Source of the DNA: Deltaproteobacteria bacterium RIFOXYA12_FULL_61_11
Lineage (GTDB): Bacteria; Bdellovibrionota_F; JAHFAK01; YA12-FULL-61-11
Direction of reading: 5' to 3'
Assembly (NCBI GenBank): GCA_001799195.1
Contig: MGSU01000066.1
Span: forward strand, 1 to 54,618
Length of the DNA: 54,618 nt
Shown here: piece after piece, positions 25,678-35,292 of the stretch
Layout of the letters: every line of letters starts with the position of its first letter
Numbering within the stretch: position 1 is the first letter of the stretch
Notes under the pieces: model-generated
What the model saw: only the letters and a program-made list of their open reading frames with translations
Databases searched by the model: none
What the model was told of the DNA's origin: nothing
Position numbers and translations under genes: made by a program

Positions 25678-26759
25678 AGGCTCGAGGCTTCCTCGAGAGC
25701 CCGCACGAAGAGCTTCGCCGTCTCGGTCCAAGAGTACGAGGCTGCGCTCTGCAACCCTCTCGCGACGCATTCCTCGCGCAACGTCGGCGCCAGGAGCATC
25801 CTGGTCATGGCCGCGAGGATGGCTTGATCGTCCCGGGGATCGACCATCCAAGCCCCACCCGAACCTACCTCACGGAGGGCTCCGTTCGCCGAGCACAGGA
25901 CCGCCACACCACTGGCATACGCTTCCACGACGGGAAGTCCGAACCCTTCGGCGAGGCTCAAGACCGCGACCAAGTCCGCTCCTCGGTACAAAGCCGGTAC
26001 TGCATGCTCCGAACAGGGTCCGAGCGCACGTTGCCAGGGGCACCCCTCCTGCGTCTTGCCGGTACCGACCAGGACCAGCGGGTGTTGTTGCTGCAAAGCC
26101 AGGGGGAGTGAAGCATGGCAACGGCGCAACCGATCGAGATTCTTGTGCGGTTTTTCATTCGCGACCGCGAGGACATACCCGGGTCTCACCCCATGCCGCT
26201 CCCACACGCTCGCATCATTTTGCACGGGGCCAGGACGGAAACTCGGCTCGACCCCTAAACGCAGGAGCACGACCTTCTCAGGACAACACCCCAACCAGGA
26301 CAACAGCTCAGTGCGGGAATACCGCGAGACCGTAAAAACCCGGGTAGCTCGACGGCACGAGAGTCGCCCCTGGGCGAGCTGATAGAGGTTGTGGCAAAGG
26401 TCTCGGGGCCGCAACCAGTATCGCGGCTGACTCAAGTACAGTAGGTCATGGACCGTCACCGCGGCCGGGCAGGGCAACCGCAACGGCGCCTTGAGGTAAG
26501 GGGAGAAGAAGAAATCGACCCGGTCGCGGCGAAGCCGGCCCGGCAGCTCGACCTGTTCCCAGTACAAGCGAGGTCCGGAAGGCATCACGACCTCTTCGCA
26601 CTCGAGCCCGGCGGGCCTGTCCATCGGTTCGGACGAATACAACCTGAGCTTCCAGGCCGGCCGCTCCTGCATGACGCCAAGCAGGAGATTGCTCAAGAAC
26701 CGCTTGATCCCGGTTCCGCGCCCCGGAACCAACTCCCGACCGTCTATCCCGAGGATCAT
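25674..26759 (-). CDS. Glycosyltransferase family 4 (mannosyltransferase-like)
   Basis: 361 residues. GIDGRELVPGRGTGIKRF at the N-terminus and TVHDLLYLSQPRY near 128 resemble mannosyltransferases of O-antigen clusters. YVLAVANEKPHKNLDRL and LAEGFGLPVVEAYASG complete the GT4 fold with both donor-site glutamates. The donor sugar is a guess. It is coupled by ATGA overlaps on both sides, to the OM barrel gene before it and the next GT after it. Confidence 0.87.
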   Translation of the reverse strand: MILGIDGRELVPGRGTGIKRFLSNLLLGVMQERPAWKLRLYSSEPMDRPAGLECEEVVMPSGPRLYWEQVELPGRLRRDRVDFFFSPYLKAPLRLPCPAAVTVHDLLYLSQPRYWLRPRDLCHNLYQLAQGRLSCRRATRVFTVSRYSRTELLSWLGCCPEKVVLLRLGVEPSFRPGPVQNDASVWERHGVRPGYVLAVANEKPHKNLDRLRRCHASLPLALQQQHPLVLVGTGKTQEGCPWQRALGPCSEHAVPALYRGADLVAVLSLAEGFGLPVVEAYASGVAVLCSANGALREVGSGGAWMVDPRDDQAILAAMTRMLLAPTLREECVARGLQSAASYSWTETAKLFVRALEEASSL

Positions 26760-28027
26760 AACGGGAACCCGAGGGAGCCGAATTGGTAGTTCAAGCTCGA
26801 GGTCACGATCAGATTGCTGAAGCTACGCACCGACAAGGCCGAGACCTCGTCGGCGTGATTCCACTGCCGCACATAGCGAGCTCCGAGGACGGCTTCCAAT
26901 TCGGGGAACACGACCAACCGCAGCTCGAGCGACGGTTGGCCCGTGCTCACCTTATAGAGAGGGTCGCCCTCGACCCGGGACAACAACACCCCCCCGGCAA
27001 CCCACAAGATATTTCGCGAGGTGAACCGGTGGGCCAAGACCTCCCCCTCGGCCCAGACAGCGTTGCGTTGGAAGTAGGCATTGAAGACCGGAAGAAAGGT
27101 CATTTCCCTCACCAGTCCGTACCGGAAGCGACCCCGATCCCTTTCGAGCGGAATTTCGCCCCTCAGATTGAACCTCAGACCATAGTCCGTGCTGTCCTTC
27201 ACACTATCACTGATACGCTCCAAACCCGTTTCGAACTCAATCATCGAGCGACCGGGCCGGAACGTGATGCGGCCGGAGGTACTCAAGAGCATTGTCGAAA
27301 TTGTATACCCCTGGACTGTCGCAACCTCGCCCGACAGTCCATAGAACAACTTTCGGCGGGGATCGGCCACTTCAGCGGCAGGTTGGCAGGAGAGCCGATG
27401 GGTATCTTGGAAACCTCGAGCCTCCAAGGACTCCCCAGAGGGAGGAGTTTCGGCCTCGAAGTGCCGAAACGCATAGCTGGTATCGAGGGTCATGCGGCCA
27501 GAATGCCCAAAAACCCGATTGGCGGTCGCCAGCAGCGTATTGTCCAGCATATCGATGATCGGCACGTCGAGCGGAGCACCGATCACGATGCCTTGGTTGG
27601 CTTCCAGCCCGGAAGGATCGAGCATGACTCTATTCGGCTGGTAGACGAGATCGTCGCGCAGGCTCAACTCGAGCTTCGGCACGACCGTGGTACTGAAGGT
27701 CAACGCATTGACCAGACCCACCGCAAGCGTGCCTCCGAAACTGGCATTGAGACTCAGCTCGCTGGGCTGCTCGGCAAGTTCATCGAAGAGATAGCGCGAG
27801 AGGGAGAGTCGGACGAGGTCCTCCACCTCGACGAAGGGCCGCCGGTAGGACGCTTTCAAACCCGGGGTCAAGCCGAGCTGGAGATCTTCCTGGGCTTGGG
27901 CATTGTCACTCTGGTAGAGGTTGTCGTTGAAGGTGCCGAACCATCCGAGGCCCGGGACGATCTTGAGGTAGCCGGCCTCGGCAAGGGCGGCCCAGCAGAG
28001 GGACATGACCATCAGCCCTATGCGCAT
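26756..28027 (-). CDS. Outer-membrane beta-barrel protein of the polysaccharide cluster
   Basis: 423 residues with a signal peptide (MSLCWAALAEA, cleavage near AEAGY) and alternating hydrophobic-polar strands throughout (for example FSTTVVPKLELSLRDDLVY and RLSLSRYLFDEL). No periplasmic domain is evident. The plan matches barrel proteins found in exopolysaccharide clusters. It starts 3 bases after the birA stop and overlaps the first GT gene (ATGA), so birA, barrel and the three GTs form one transcript. Function in glycan export or anchoring is inference from context. Confidence 0.72.
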   Translation of the reverse strand: MRIGLMVMSLCWAALAEAGYLKIVPGLGWFGTFNDNLYQSDNAQAQEDLQLGLTPGLKASYRRPFVEVEDLVRLSLSRYLFDELAEQPSELSLNASFGGTLAVGLVNALTFSTTVVPKLELSLRDDLVYQPNRVMLDPSGLEANQGIVIGAPLDVPIIDMLDNTLLATANRVFGHSGRMTLDTSYAFRHFEAETPPSGESLEARGFQDTHRLSCQPAAEVADPRRKLFYGLSGEVATVQGYTISTMLLSTSGRITFRPGRSMIEFETGLERISDSVKDSTDYGLRFNLRGEIPLERDRGRFRYGLVREMTFLPVFNAYFQRNAVWAEGEVLAHRFTSRNILWVAGGVLLSRVEGDPLYKVSTGQPSLELRLVVFPELEAVLGARYVRQWNHADEVSALSVRSFSNLIVTSSLNYQFGSLGFPL

Positions 28028-28030
28028 CGA

Positions 28031-28780
28031 TCACGTCTGGACATCGGCATCACGGCAGACCTGACGACGGCCATCGGGGAATTCGACCAGCAGTCCACCG
28101 CTCTCGTCGAGCCCGAGGATGGTCCCCAGGGTCTTGCCTCCCGGCAGGTCCAACGACACTTCACAACCGCGCCGGTACAAACGAGCTTCCGCCGCAGTAA
28201 GCAAGTCACAAGCATCCCCTCGTTCCAAACGTTGGTACCACGTCAATAATGAGGAAACCACTGCTTCGGCCAAGTGCCGGTTGGACACCTCGCGCGCGCC
28301 GGCCTCGGCCAGGCTGACTACCGGACGGCGGAAGGGCTCGAGCTGAGGTTCGGGGGAGCATGCGGTGTTGACCCCCAGGCCCAGGATCACATAGTCGTAC
28401 CGTTCACCGCGTACCTTGCCCTCGAGGAGGCAACCCGCCAGTTTCCGGCCGTCGAGCAGCACATCGTTCGGCCACTTGAGTTGGGGCCTGAGTTGGAACA
28501 TGCCCTCCAGGACCTCGCACAGGGCGAGGGCTGGAAGAAGGGTCAACAGTCCACCGTGCTGAGCCGAGAGGGTCGGCCGCACGATCAGCGAAAGGTACAG
28601 GTTGCCCTCGGGCGAAGCCCAGCGCCGCCCATACCGTCCTCGTCCCACACGTTGCTTGCCGGCCAGAACTACCGTGCCCTCGAGCCCTCCTGACTCGGCG
28701 AGGGAGGTGGCGAGTTCGTTGGTGGAATCGACCTCGTCGTACCACAGGAAGGTAGCCTCTCTTGCCTTCACCCCGACCAT
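28031..28780 (-). CDS. birA: Biotin-[acetyl-CoA-carboxylase] ligase
   Basis: 249 residues from the ATG at 28780; the upstream part of the open frame is not BirA-like. The catalytic core is complete: WYDEVDSTNELA near 15, the biotin loop GRGRYGRRW near 50, LKWPNDVLL near 104 with the catalytic Lys, and a C-terminal SH3-like domain. The N-terminal DNA-binding domain of E. coli BirA is absent, so it is a ligase only and not a repressor. The likely target is the biotin carrier at 50480-51001. It heads a polysaccharide transcript, an unexpected partnership. The pseHI-like gene diverges 43 bases away. Confidence 0.9.
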   Translation of the reverse strand: MVGVKAREATFLWYDEVDSTNELATSLAESGGLEGTVVLAGKQRVGRGRYGRRWASPEGNLYLSLIVRPTLSAQHGGLLTLLPALALCEVLEGMFQLRPQLKWPNDVLLDGRKLAGCLLEGKVRGERYDYVILGLGVNTACSPEPQLEPFRRPVVSLAEAGAREVSNRHLAEAVVSSLLTWYQRLERGDACDLLTAAEARLYRRGCEVSLDLPGGKTLGTILGLDESGGLLVEFPDGRRQVCRDADVQT

Positions 28781-28823
28781 GCTCGATAATGGATCCCCTT
28801 GAAACGCAGTATTGTACCGAGCG

Positions 28824-30401
28824 ATGATGGACCAGACAAGGAGAAAGGCCCCCGGGCTCAACGGTTGTGTGCTCACCCTGCGCCGGACAGAAGGTTCGGC
28901 GTCCGACGCGACCTTCCTCCACGACGTGCGCAACGAAGAGGAGACCCGAGCAGCCTCGTTGCACCAAGAGCCCATTCCCTTCTCCGATCATCTCGCCTGG
29001 TTCCAACGGGTCCTGGCCTCCGACAGGACCATTGTCCTCATCGCCGAAGAACGGGCCGTTCCCATCGGTTACCTCCGGCTTGACCGCACGGACGGACAAG
29101 AGAACGTCATGACCCTCAGCATCGCCCTTGCCCCGGCTTGGCGCGGGCAAGGTCTCGGCACCACGATCTTGCACGCGGCCGCGGCCTGGCTCGAGGAACA
29201 CTTCCCAGGGACCATCCTCGAAGCAGTCGTCCTGCAGAGCAATCCCCGTTCGGCCCGGGTCTTCCTCCAGGCGGGCTACCGGAACATCGCCACCACGACC
29301 ATGCAAGGACACGAGGTCGATATCTACCGCTATGAACATCGCGGGCCGAACTTCACCGACACCTTCCTGGTCGGGGGTCGCGCGATAGGCCGGACGCATT
29401 CCTGTTTCCTCATCGCCGAGGCGGGCAGCAATCACGACGGCAAGCTCGACCAAGCCTTGCGCCTGATCGACGTCGCCGCCACCTGTCATGCCGACGCGGT
29501 GAAGTTCCAGCTCTTCCGAGCCAAGAACCTGTATCCTCGCGACGCCGGTCAGGCAGACTACCTCGCTGGCCGTACCGACATCTATTCCTTGATCCAATCG
29601 ATGGAATTACCGGAAACATGGCTACCGCGACTGGCCCAGCACAGCCACGAGCAGGGACTCCTCTTCCTCGTCACGCCGTTCTACCCCGAAGCCGTTGCAA
29701 CCCTCCTCCCCTTCGTCCCGGCCTTCAAGATGTCCTCCTACGAGTTGACCCATGTCCCCTTGTTGGAGGCAGTCGCCGCGACCGGTCTACCGGTGTTCGC
29801 CTCCACCGGCGCGTCGAACCTGGTCGATATCGATACGGCGATCGCACGGTATCGATCGGCAGGACTTCGGGAACTGGTCTTGTTGCATTGCACCGCGGCC
29901 TATCCTGCGCCGCTGCTGCAGGCCAACTTGCGGTCCATCACGTTCCTCCACCAGCGCTACCAGGTGCTGACCGGCCTTTCCGATCACACTGCCGATCCGT
30001 TGCTCGCTCCTGTCATCGCCCGTACCTTGGGAGCCTGCGTCCTGGAGAAACACTTCACCCTCGACCGCACCTTGCCGGGGCCGGATCACTCCTTTGCCCT
30101 CGAACCGCAGCAACTCGAACTCATGGTCAAAGCCGTGCGCGAGACAGAACAAGCTCTCGGCCTCGAGGACAAGCAGGTCGAGCAGTGCGAACGTGAGCTC
30201 CACCACTTCGCCCGTCCCGCACTCTTCGCCAGCAGGGAGCTCGCGGTCGGCGACGTGTTCGACCAGTCCGCTATCCAGGTCCTGCGCCGGGGAGCCACGA
30301 AAGCCAGTCTCGATGCCACCTACCTCGATCGCCTGCTCGGACGCAAAGCTCGCAAGGCCTATCACCCCGGCGAGCCCGTAGCCCTCGACGAGTTGGCCTG
30401 A
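28824..30401 (+). CDS. Fused GNAT acetyltransferase-NeuB/PseI nonulosonate synthase
   Basis: 525 residues from the first ATG of an ATGATG pair (a TTG at 28812 is possible). Residues about 15-165 are a GNAT domain with the acetyl-CoA loop AWRGQGLGTTIL and QSNPRSARVFLQAGYR, resembling PseH. Residues about 185-440 are a NeuB/PseI TIM barrel (FLIAEAGSNHDGKLDQA, DAVKFQLF, EKHFTLDRTLPGPDH), which condenses phosphoenolpyruvate with a six-carbon sugar to a nine-carbon acid. A C-terminal SAF domain (ARPALFASRELAVGDVF) completes the family plan. The combination suggests pseudaminic or legionaminic acid synthesis, though no other pathway gene is present here. Confidence 0.88.
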   Translation: MMDQTRRKAPGLNGCVLTLRRTEGSASDATFLHDVRNEEETRAASLHQEPIPFSDHLAWFQRVLASDRTIVLIAEERAVPIGYLRLDRTDGQENVMTLSIALAPAWRGQGLGTTILHAAAAWLEEHFPGTILEAVVLQSNPRSARVFLQAGYRNIATTTMQGHEVDIYRYEHRGPNFTDTFLVGGRAIGRTHSCFLIAEAGSNHDGKLDQALRLIDVAATCHADAVKFQLFRAKNLYPRDAGQADYLAGRTDIYSLIQSMELPETWLPRLAQHSHEQGLLFLVTPFYPEAVATLLPFVPAFKMSSYELTHVPLLEAVAATGLPVFASTGASNLVDIDTAIARYRSAGLRELVLLHCTAAYPAPLLQANLRSITFLHQRYQVLTGLSDHTADPLLAPVIARTLGACVLEKHFTLDRTLPGPDHSFALEPQQLELMVKAVRETEQALGLEDKQVEQCERELHHFARPALFASRELAVGDVFDQSAIQVLRRGATKASLDATYLDRLLGRKARKAYHPGEPVALDELA

Positions 30402-30479
30402 AGTGTGTATTTTGCACAAGCCGTGCCGGGAAGTCCGCCAGCCACAAGGGTTTTCTGCAGGTCGAAGGAAAAATAGTGT

Positions 30480-30508
30480 TTGCCCAAACGAGAGGCCTGG
30501 GCTATACT
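30480..30508 (+). promoter_or_regulatory. Promoter for 6S RNA
   Basis: TTGCCC, a 17-base spacer, then TATACT (5 of 6 to the -10 consensus). The predicted start, about 6-8 bases downstream, coincides with the 5' edge of the 6S RNA closing stem, and the two agree independently. Confidence 0.65.
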
Positions 30509-30513
30509 CCCAA

Positions 30514-30700
30514 TTGTCTCTGCGGACGATGGGGAAAACGTATTGCTATGCCCGATAGGATAACGTACGGGATTTGTCCCTTGTTGCGGTGTGCATGCCT
30601 GCCGGTTCGCCGTTGTAGGAAGCCTGATGCAGCAATTACGAAGCCCACTTTGTAAAGGGGGCGTATCAAATCCGATCCCATCTCACCCGCAGAGACTTTT
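30514..30700 (+). ncRNA. ssrS: 6S RNA
   Basis: About 187 nt. The ends pair perfectly: GTCTCTGCGG (30516-30525) with CCGCAGAGAC (30687-30696), then GATGGG (30528-30533) with CCCATC (30677-30682). The middle is a large open region, and the apical part contains GCATGC, CCTGC, a CGG-TTCG-CCG tetraloop hairpin, GTAGG and GAAGCCT, in the order seen in known 6S RNAs (E. coli has GCAUGC and GAAGCCU at equivalent places). 6S RNA mimics an open promoter and binds housekeeping RNA polymerase in stationary phase. The 5' and 3' ends are estimates. The flanking 30402-30479 and 30701-30840 show no convincing gene. Confidence 0.78.
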
Positions 30701-30840
30701 CCACCCTCGTGTATGAAACGCTGTCACACCGCCGCGATGCGTGAACTCTGCCGGATGTACGAGGTGCTGCCTCCCCTCGCGAGGATAACGAGCAGACGGT
30801 CGATCATTGCCCCCTGGAACCCGGTCACCTCTCTAACCCC

Positions 30841-31959
30841 CTAATGGATGCTTTTCTCAAAGAAATCGAGAGTCTTATCGAGGAGGGATTTCTTCTTGTC
30901 CGGGTTTTCTCCACCCTCTTGGGCGAATTCGACGAGTAGTTCTTCTTGTCGTTTCGTCAATCTGGTCGGAGTCTTGACCAGGAGCTGCACCAGGAGTTCT
31001 CCGCGGCTGTTACCGCGCAACCCATAGAAACCCTGACCCGGGACCCGCACAACCTCTCCCGACTGAGTCCCCCGAGGAATGGTCAGCATGGTCGGCTGTT
31101 CCAGGGTCGGAATTTCCACCTCGGCACCAAGCGCAGCCTGGACGAAGCTGATCGGCAACCTCAGGACGAGATCCTCCCCCTGCCGTTCGAACAGCTCATG
31201 GGGTTGCACCTCGATGTCGATATAGAGATCCCCTGGAGGACCTCCTCCGGAGCTGGGATCACCTTCTCCGGGCAAACGCAGGCGCAATCCACTGTCCACA
31301 CCGCGTGGTACTTTGACACTGAGCCGTTTGCGTTTCTGGACCACACCCTGACCTCTGCAGGTCTTGCAGGCCTGTTCAATGACCTTGCCGGTCCCGCGAC
31401 AATAGGCGCATACCGTAGCAATGGTGAAGAAACCCTGGGCGTGCCGGAGCTGACCCGTGCCACCGCAATGGGTACAACGCGCCGCAGAAGTCCCCGGTTT
31501 TGCTCCACTGCCCGAACAAGTCTCGCAGGGTTCACTCCGCTCCACTTCGAGGTCTTTCGAAGTTCCGAAGGCAGCTTCAGTAAAGTCGATGGTCAGGGTT
31601 TGCCGCAGGTCCGCGCCGCGCCGAGAGCGCGTGGAGCTTCGACCACGCCCACCAAAGCCGAAGAAATCTTCGAACAGATCGCCGAAGCTGGAGAAAATAT
31701 CTGAGACATCGGAGAAGCCGTGGAACCCGCTGGAAGAAAGCCCCTCGTGCCCATACTGGTCATACAAGCGGCGTTTCTGAGTATCACGCAGGACCTCGTA
31801 GGCTTCCGCTGCTTCTTTGAAGCGGGCCTCGGCCTCGCTGTCCCCCGGATTCCGATCGGGGTGAAATTGCATGGCCATCTTCCGATAGGCCTTCTTGATC
31901 TCACCTTCGTCGCAGGTGCGGTCCAGACCCAGAATGTCGTAGTAGTCGCGTTTGGCCAT
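30841..31959 (-). CDS. dnaJ: Chaperone protein DnaJ
   Basis: 372 residues in the standard order: J domain (residues 1-70, with the HPD motif in MQFHPDRNPGD), a Gly/Phe-rich segment (GFSDVSDIFSSFGDLFEDFFGFGG), a zinc-finger domain with four CxxCxGxG-type motifs (CETCSGSG, CTHCGGTG, CAYCRGTG, CKTCRGQG) and a C-terminal substrate-binding region. It stimulates DnaK ATPase and delivers unfolded proteins. It lies 152 bases downstream of dnaK on the same strand. No grpE is in the window. Confidence 0.97.
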   Translation of the reverse strand: MAKRDYYDILGLDRTCDEGEIKKAYRKMAMQFHPDRNPGDSEAEARFKEAAEAYEVLRDTQKRRLYDQYGHEGLSSSGFHGFSDVSDIFSSFGDLFEDFFGFGGRGRSSTRSRRGADLRQTLTIDFTEAAFGTSKDLEVERSEPCETCSGSGAKPGTSAARCTHCGGTGQLRHAQGFFTIATVCAYCRGTGKVIEQACKTCRGQGVVQKRKRLSVKVPRGVDSGLRLRLPGEGDPSSGGGPPGDLYIDIEVQPHELFERQGEDLVLRLPISFVQAALGAEVEIPTLEQPTMLTIPRGTQSGEVVRVPGQGFYGLRGNSRGELLVQLLVKTPTRLTKRQEELLVEFAQEGGENPDKKKSLLDKTLDFFEKSIH

Positions 31960-32111
31960 GTCCTCGCTCGCTCGAGTCCGTCACCCGCGGGCCTATAGCA
32001 CAAGTTGGAGGGCCGAGGCCACACCCTTCTCCGGAAAAGGATCTCTCGGTCGAATCCTGTTAGTGCAGAGATAGAAACTCACCCCGAAAAGGAATGCAGA
32101 CGCGGCGGGAT

Positions 32112-34031
32112 TCAGTTTGCATCCTCGAACTCGGCATCGACCACACCGTCATCGCGTTTTTCTCCCGCCGGGCCGCTCTGGCTCCCTGCGGTGCCACCAG
32201 CAGCGCCGTTCCCACCGCTCGAGGATGCATTGGCCTGCTTGTACATGACCTCAGCGAGTTTGTAGGATGCCTGCTGGAGTTTCTCGGTGGCGGCCTTGAT
32301 ATTTTCGACCTCGGAAGCACCCTCGAGTACTTTCTTGGCCTCGCCGAGAGCCTCGTCGATGGCTCCCGCATCGGCCGCGGAAAGCTTGTCCCGGTGTTCG
32401 GAGAGGGTCCGTTCGGTACTGAAGATCAAGGTGTCGAGGCTGTTACGGGCCTCAATGCGTTCGCGCTTGGCTTTGTCCTCCTCGGCATGTCCCTCGGCAT
32501 CCTGGACCATGCGCTGGACTTCGTCCTTGTTCAGATTAGAACTGGCGCTGATGGTGATACGCTGTTCCTTGTTGGTAGCGAGGTCCTTCGCCGTGACGTT
32601 GACGATGCCGTTGGCGTCGAGATCAAAGGCAACCTCGATCTGCGGTACGCCTCGCGGAGCCGGCGGGATACCGGCGAGCTGGAACTTGCCGAGTGTGCGG
32701 TTGTCGGAAGCCATCTCGCGCTCGCCCTGCAGAACGTGGATGTCCACGGCCGGCTGGCTGTCCGCGGCGGTCGAGAAGATCTGACTGCGCTTGGTCGGGA
32801 TGGTGGTGTTGCGCTCGATCAGGCGGGTCATCACCCCTCCCAGGGTCTCGATACCGAGGGAGAGCGGGGTCACGTCGAGCAGGAGTACGTCTTTGACATC
32901 CCCGGAGAGCACGCCGGCCTGCACCGCCGCACCTGCTGCAACGACCTCGTCGGGATTAACCGAACGATTGGGTTCACGGCCGAAGAACTCCTTCACCAAC
33001 TGTTGAACCCTGGGAATACGGGTCGATCCACCGACCAGGACCACTTCGTTGATTTTACTAACCTCAACCTTGGCATCTTTGATGGCCTGACGGCAGGGTT
33101 GGATGGTTTTTTGGATCAGGTCGTCGACGAGTTGCTCGAACTTCGCTCTGGTCAGCTTGATGTTGAGGTGTTTGGGGCCTGAGGCATCGGCGGTCAAGAA
33201 GGGGAGGTTGACCTCGGTCTCCACGGTCGAGGAGAGTTCGATCTTGGCCTTCTCGGCCGCATCCTTCAGCCGTTGCAGGACCATCTTGTCCTTGCTCACG
33301 TCCAAACCGGTGTCCTTGCGAAATTCGTCGATCAACCATTCGATGACTCGCTGGTCCAGGTTGTCGCCGCCGAGGTGGGTATCGCCGTTGGTCGATTTGA
33401 CCTCGACCACGTTGTCGCCGACCTCGAGGATAGAAATATCGAACGTGCCACCACCGAAATCGTAGACCGCGATCAACTCGTCGCGTTTCTTGTCCATGCC
33501 GTAGGCCAGAGCCGCCGCGGTGGGTTCGTTGATGATCCGCTTGACCTCGAGACCGGCGATCTTACCCGCATCCTTCGTCGCCTGGCGCTGACTATCATTG
33601 AAATACGCAGGTACGGTGATGACCGCTTCGGTAACCGTTTCCCCCAGGTAATCCTCCGCTGCCTTCTTCAGTTTCTGCAGGATCATGGCCGAGATCTCGG
33701 GCGGGGAATAGACCTTGCCGCCGGTCTCGACCCGGGCATCATCTCCTTGGCCCTTGATCACCTTGTAGGGTACGAGCCTGATTTCTTCGGGAACCTCACC
33801 ATAGCGACGGCCCATGAAGCGCTTGATGGAATACACGGTGTTCTCGGGATTCGTGACGCTCTGGCGCCTGGCCAATTGCCCGACCAGCCTATTCCCATCT
33901 TTGGTGAAACCGACCACCGACGGGGTGGTGCGACCACCTTCCTCGTTGGTGATGATCTTCGGTTCATTGCCCTCCATAATCGCCACGACCGAATTCGTCG
34001 TGCCCAGGTCTATCCCGATTATCTTTCCCAT
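32112..34031 (-). CDS. dnaK: Chaperone protein DnaK (Hsp70)
   Basis: 639 residues, the full length of the family. The ATPase domain opens with [16 protein letters not shown] and contains [45 protein letters not shown] and [13 protein letters not shown]. The substrate-binding domain and lid follow, and the protein ends in a Gly/Ala linker plus the conserved acidic tail ([13 protein letters not shown]). A GGGAGGAT ribosome site precedes the ATG. It is the central ATP-driven folding chaperone. The upstream region has a vegetative-type promoter and no CIRCE element. Confidence 0.98.
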   Translation of the reverse strand: MGKIIGIDLGTTNSVVAIMEGNEPKIITNEEGGRTTPSVVGFTKDGNRLVGQLARRQSVTNPENTVYSIKRFMGRRYGEVPEEIRLVPYKVIKGQGDDARVETGGKVYSPPEISAMILQKLKKAAEDYLGETVTEAVITVPAYFNDSQRQATKDAGKIAGLEVKRIINEPTAAALAYGMDKKRDELIAVYDFGGGTFDISILEVGDNVVEVKSTNGDTHLGGDNLDQRVIEWLIDEFRKDTGLDVSKDKMVLQRLKDAAEKAKIELSSTVETEVNLPFLTADASGPKHLNIKLTRAKFEQLVDDLIQKTIQPCRQAIKDAKVEVSKINEVVLVGGSTRIPRVQQLVKEFFGREPNRSVNPDEVVAAGAAVQAGVLSGDVKDVLLLDVTPLSLGIETLGGVMTRLIERNTTIPTKRSQIFSTAADSQPAVDIHVLQGEREMASDNRTLGKFQLAGIPPAPRGVPQIEVAFDLDANGIVNVTAKDLATNKEQRITISASSNLNKDEVQRMVQDAEGHAEEDKAKRERIEARNSLDTLIFSTERTLSEHRDKLSAADAGAIDEALGEAKKVLEGASEVENIKAATEKLQQASYKLAEVMYKQANASSSGGNGAAGGTAGSQSGPAGEKRDDGVVDAEFEDAN

Positions 34032-34075
34032 GACCGATCCTCCCTGTTCAATAATATCTATCTTTACAATTTGTT

Positions 34076-34104
34076 ATAATACGATCAGCCCGACCCAGAG
34101 GTAA
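34076..34104 (-). promoter_or_regulatory. Candidate dnaK promoter
   Basis: Minus-strand TTACCT, 17-base spacer, TATTAT (5 of 6). The predicted start is near 34069, about 38 bases before the dnaK ATG, in an AT-rich tract. A perfect TTGACA on the same strand at 34121-34126 has no good -10 partner. I see no sigma-32-type CCCCAT or CIRCE repeat. Confidence 0.4.
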
Positions 34105-34183
34105 TCACTGCCGGCACCATTGTCAAGGCGAGATCCGAGTCGTGGTTTCAGCAGAGAGGGAGACTACGGGTCGACCGGCTATC

Positions 34184-35245
34184 TCAGCGCCCGGCCAGCT
34201 CTTCGTCGATCATCTCTTTGAACGCAGCGAAGGGCTGAGCGCCGGAGAGTTTCTTGCCATTGATGAAGAACGCTGGAGTGCCGCGTACCCCGACCTTCGA
34301 ACCGTCCTCGATGTCCCGGTCGATGAGGGCTCGATGCTTGCGTTCCTCGAAGCAGGGTTTGAACTGCGTCATGTCGAGACCGAGCTTCTCTGCGCGCGCC
34401 GAGAGATCGGTGTCCTCAAGGCTCTGCACATTCTCGAAGATGGAGTCGTGGAACTCCCAGAACTTGCCCTGGTCCTTGGCGCACAGGGCAGCCTCGGAGG
34501 CACGGCGGCCTTTGGGATGGAAGCCCAGGGGGAAGCTCTTGTAGACGAACTTGAGCTTCCCTTCATAGGCCTTCAAGACCTCATGCACCGTATCCTCGGA
34601 GCGCTTGCAGAACGGGCATTGGAAATCGGTGAAGGCAATGAAGGTGACCTTCGCATCCGCCGGTCCACGCACTGGATCCTCGGGGTATAGGGGAACCGTG
34701 TAGGCAGGTCGTAACGGCTTGGGCAGGAGGATCTCGACCTGGTGCTCCTTGCGCAGCTTTTCGATGAACTCGGCCCTCAGGTCGCCCTTGCGCATGGAAC
34801 CCAGGTACCGCTGGATGCGCTCCCGGGAGTCCTCGAAGGTCCCCTGGATCCGGTCTTTATTCTCATCGAAGAACTTGCGCAGCTCCGGCTCGGGTATCTC
34901 GCTGAATTTGTTCTCCACCTCGGCATCGAGCAGTTCCTTCTCGGTGATCTTCCGCTTCTCCGCCTCGAGCTTGAGCAAGCGTCCTTCGACCAACTCGTCG
35001 ACCTTGCGCTTCTTGATCTTGTAGATCTCGTCCTCGAGATCGAATACTTGGGCCTTGACCTCCTCCTCGATCTCGGAACGCAGGATCTTGGCGCCGTCAA
35101 TGGTCGCGACGGCATCGTCAGGCCCCGACACCATAGCCGGAGCAGCGGCCTGTTGCTTGGTTTGTTGGTTTTGGGGAGTGATTGGCTGACAGGCCAGGAC
35201 GAGCAGTCCCAGGGCCATGACTACGACCATGATCCTTGCTTTCAT
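34184..35245 (-). CDS. SurA-like/DsbA-like thioredoxin-fold lipoprotein
   Basis: 353 residues. The signal peptide ends LLVLAC, a lipobox with an atypical Leu at -2, so it is likely a lipoprotein. Residues 45-180 are charged and helical ([18 protein letters not shown], then coiled-coil-like segments), resembling the SurA chaperone N-domain. Residues 200-353 are a DsbA-type domain with the CxxC site in [14 protein letters not shown] and the cis-Pro in [11 protein letters not shown]. It probably forms or isomerises disulfides in exported proteins. A promoter is proposed at 35293-35321. Confidence 0.85.
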   Translation of the reverse strand: MKARIMVVVMALGLLVLACQPITPQNQQTKQQAAAPAMVSGPDDAVATIDGAKILRSEIEEEVKAQVFDLEDEIYKIKKRKVDELVEGRLLKLEAEKRKITEKELLDAEVENKFSEIPEPELRKFFDENKDRIQGTFEDSRERIQRYLGSMRKGDLRAEFIEKLRKEHQVEILLPKPLRPAYTVPLYPEDPVRGPADAKVTFIAFTDFQCPFCKRSEDTVHEVLKAYEGKLKFVYKSFPLGFHPKGRRASEAALCAKDQGKFWEFHDSIFENVQSLEDTDLSARAEKLGLDMTQFKPCFEERKHRALIDRDIEDGSKVGVRGTPAFFINGKKLSGAQPFAAFKEMIDEELAGR

Positions 35246-35292
35246 TGCTGCCTCGACGTTCGGGTTGCCACCACAATTCTGGTGTGGACCGT

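Noticed and set aside
30713-30844. Short open frame after the 6S RNA starting MKRCHTAAM
   Set aside because: No ribosome binding site, no recognisable features and about 43 codons; likely chance.
31960-32111. Terminator between dnaK and dnaJ
   Set aside because: The only hairpin (CTTTTCC-GGAGAAG) has no loop room and no T-run.
34032-34183. CIRCE or sigma-32 element upstream of dnaK
   Set aside because: Neither the TTAGCACTC-type repeat nor a CCCCAT -10 is present; a vegetative-type promoter fits better.
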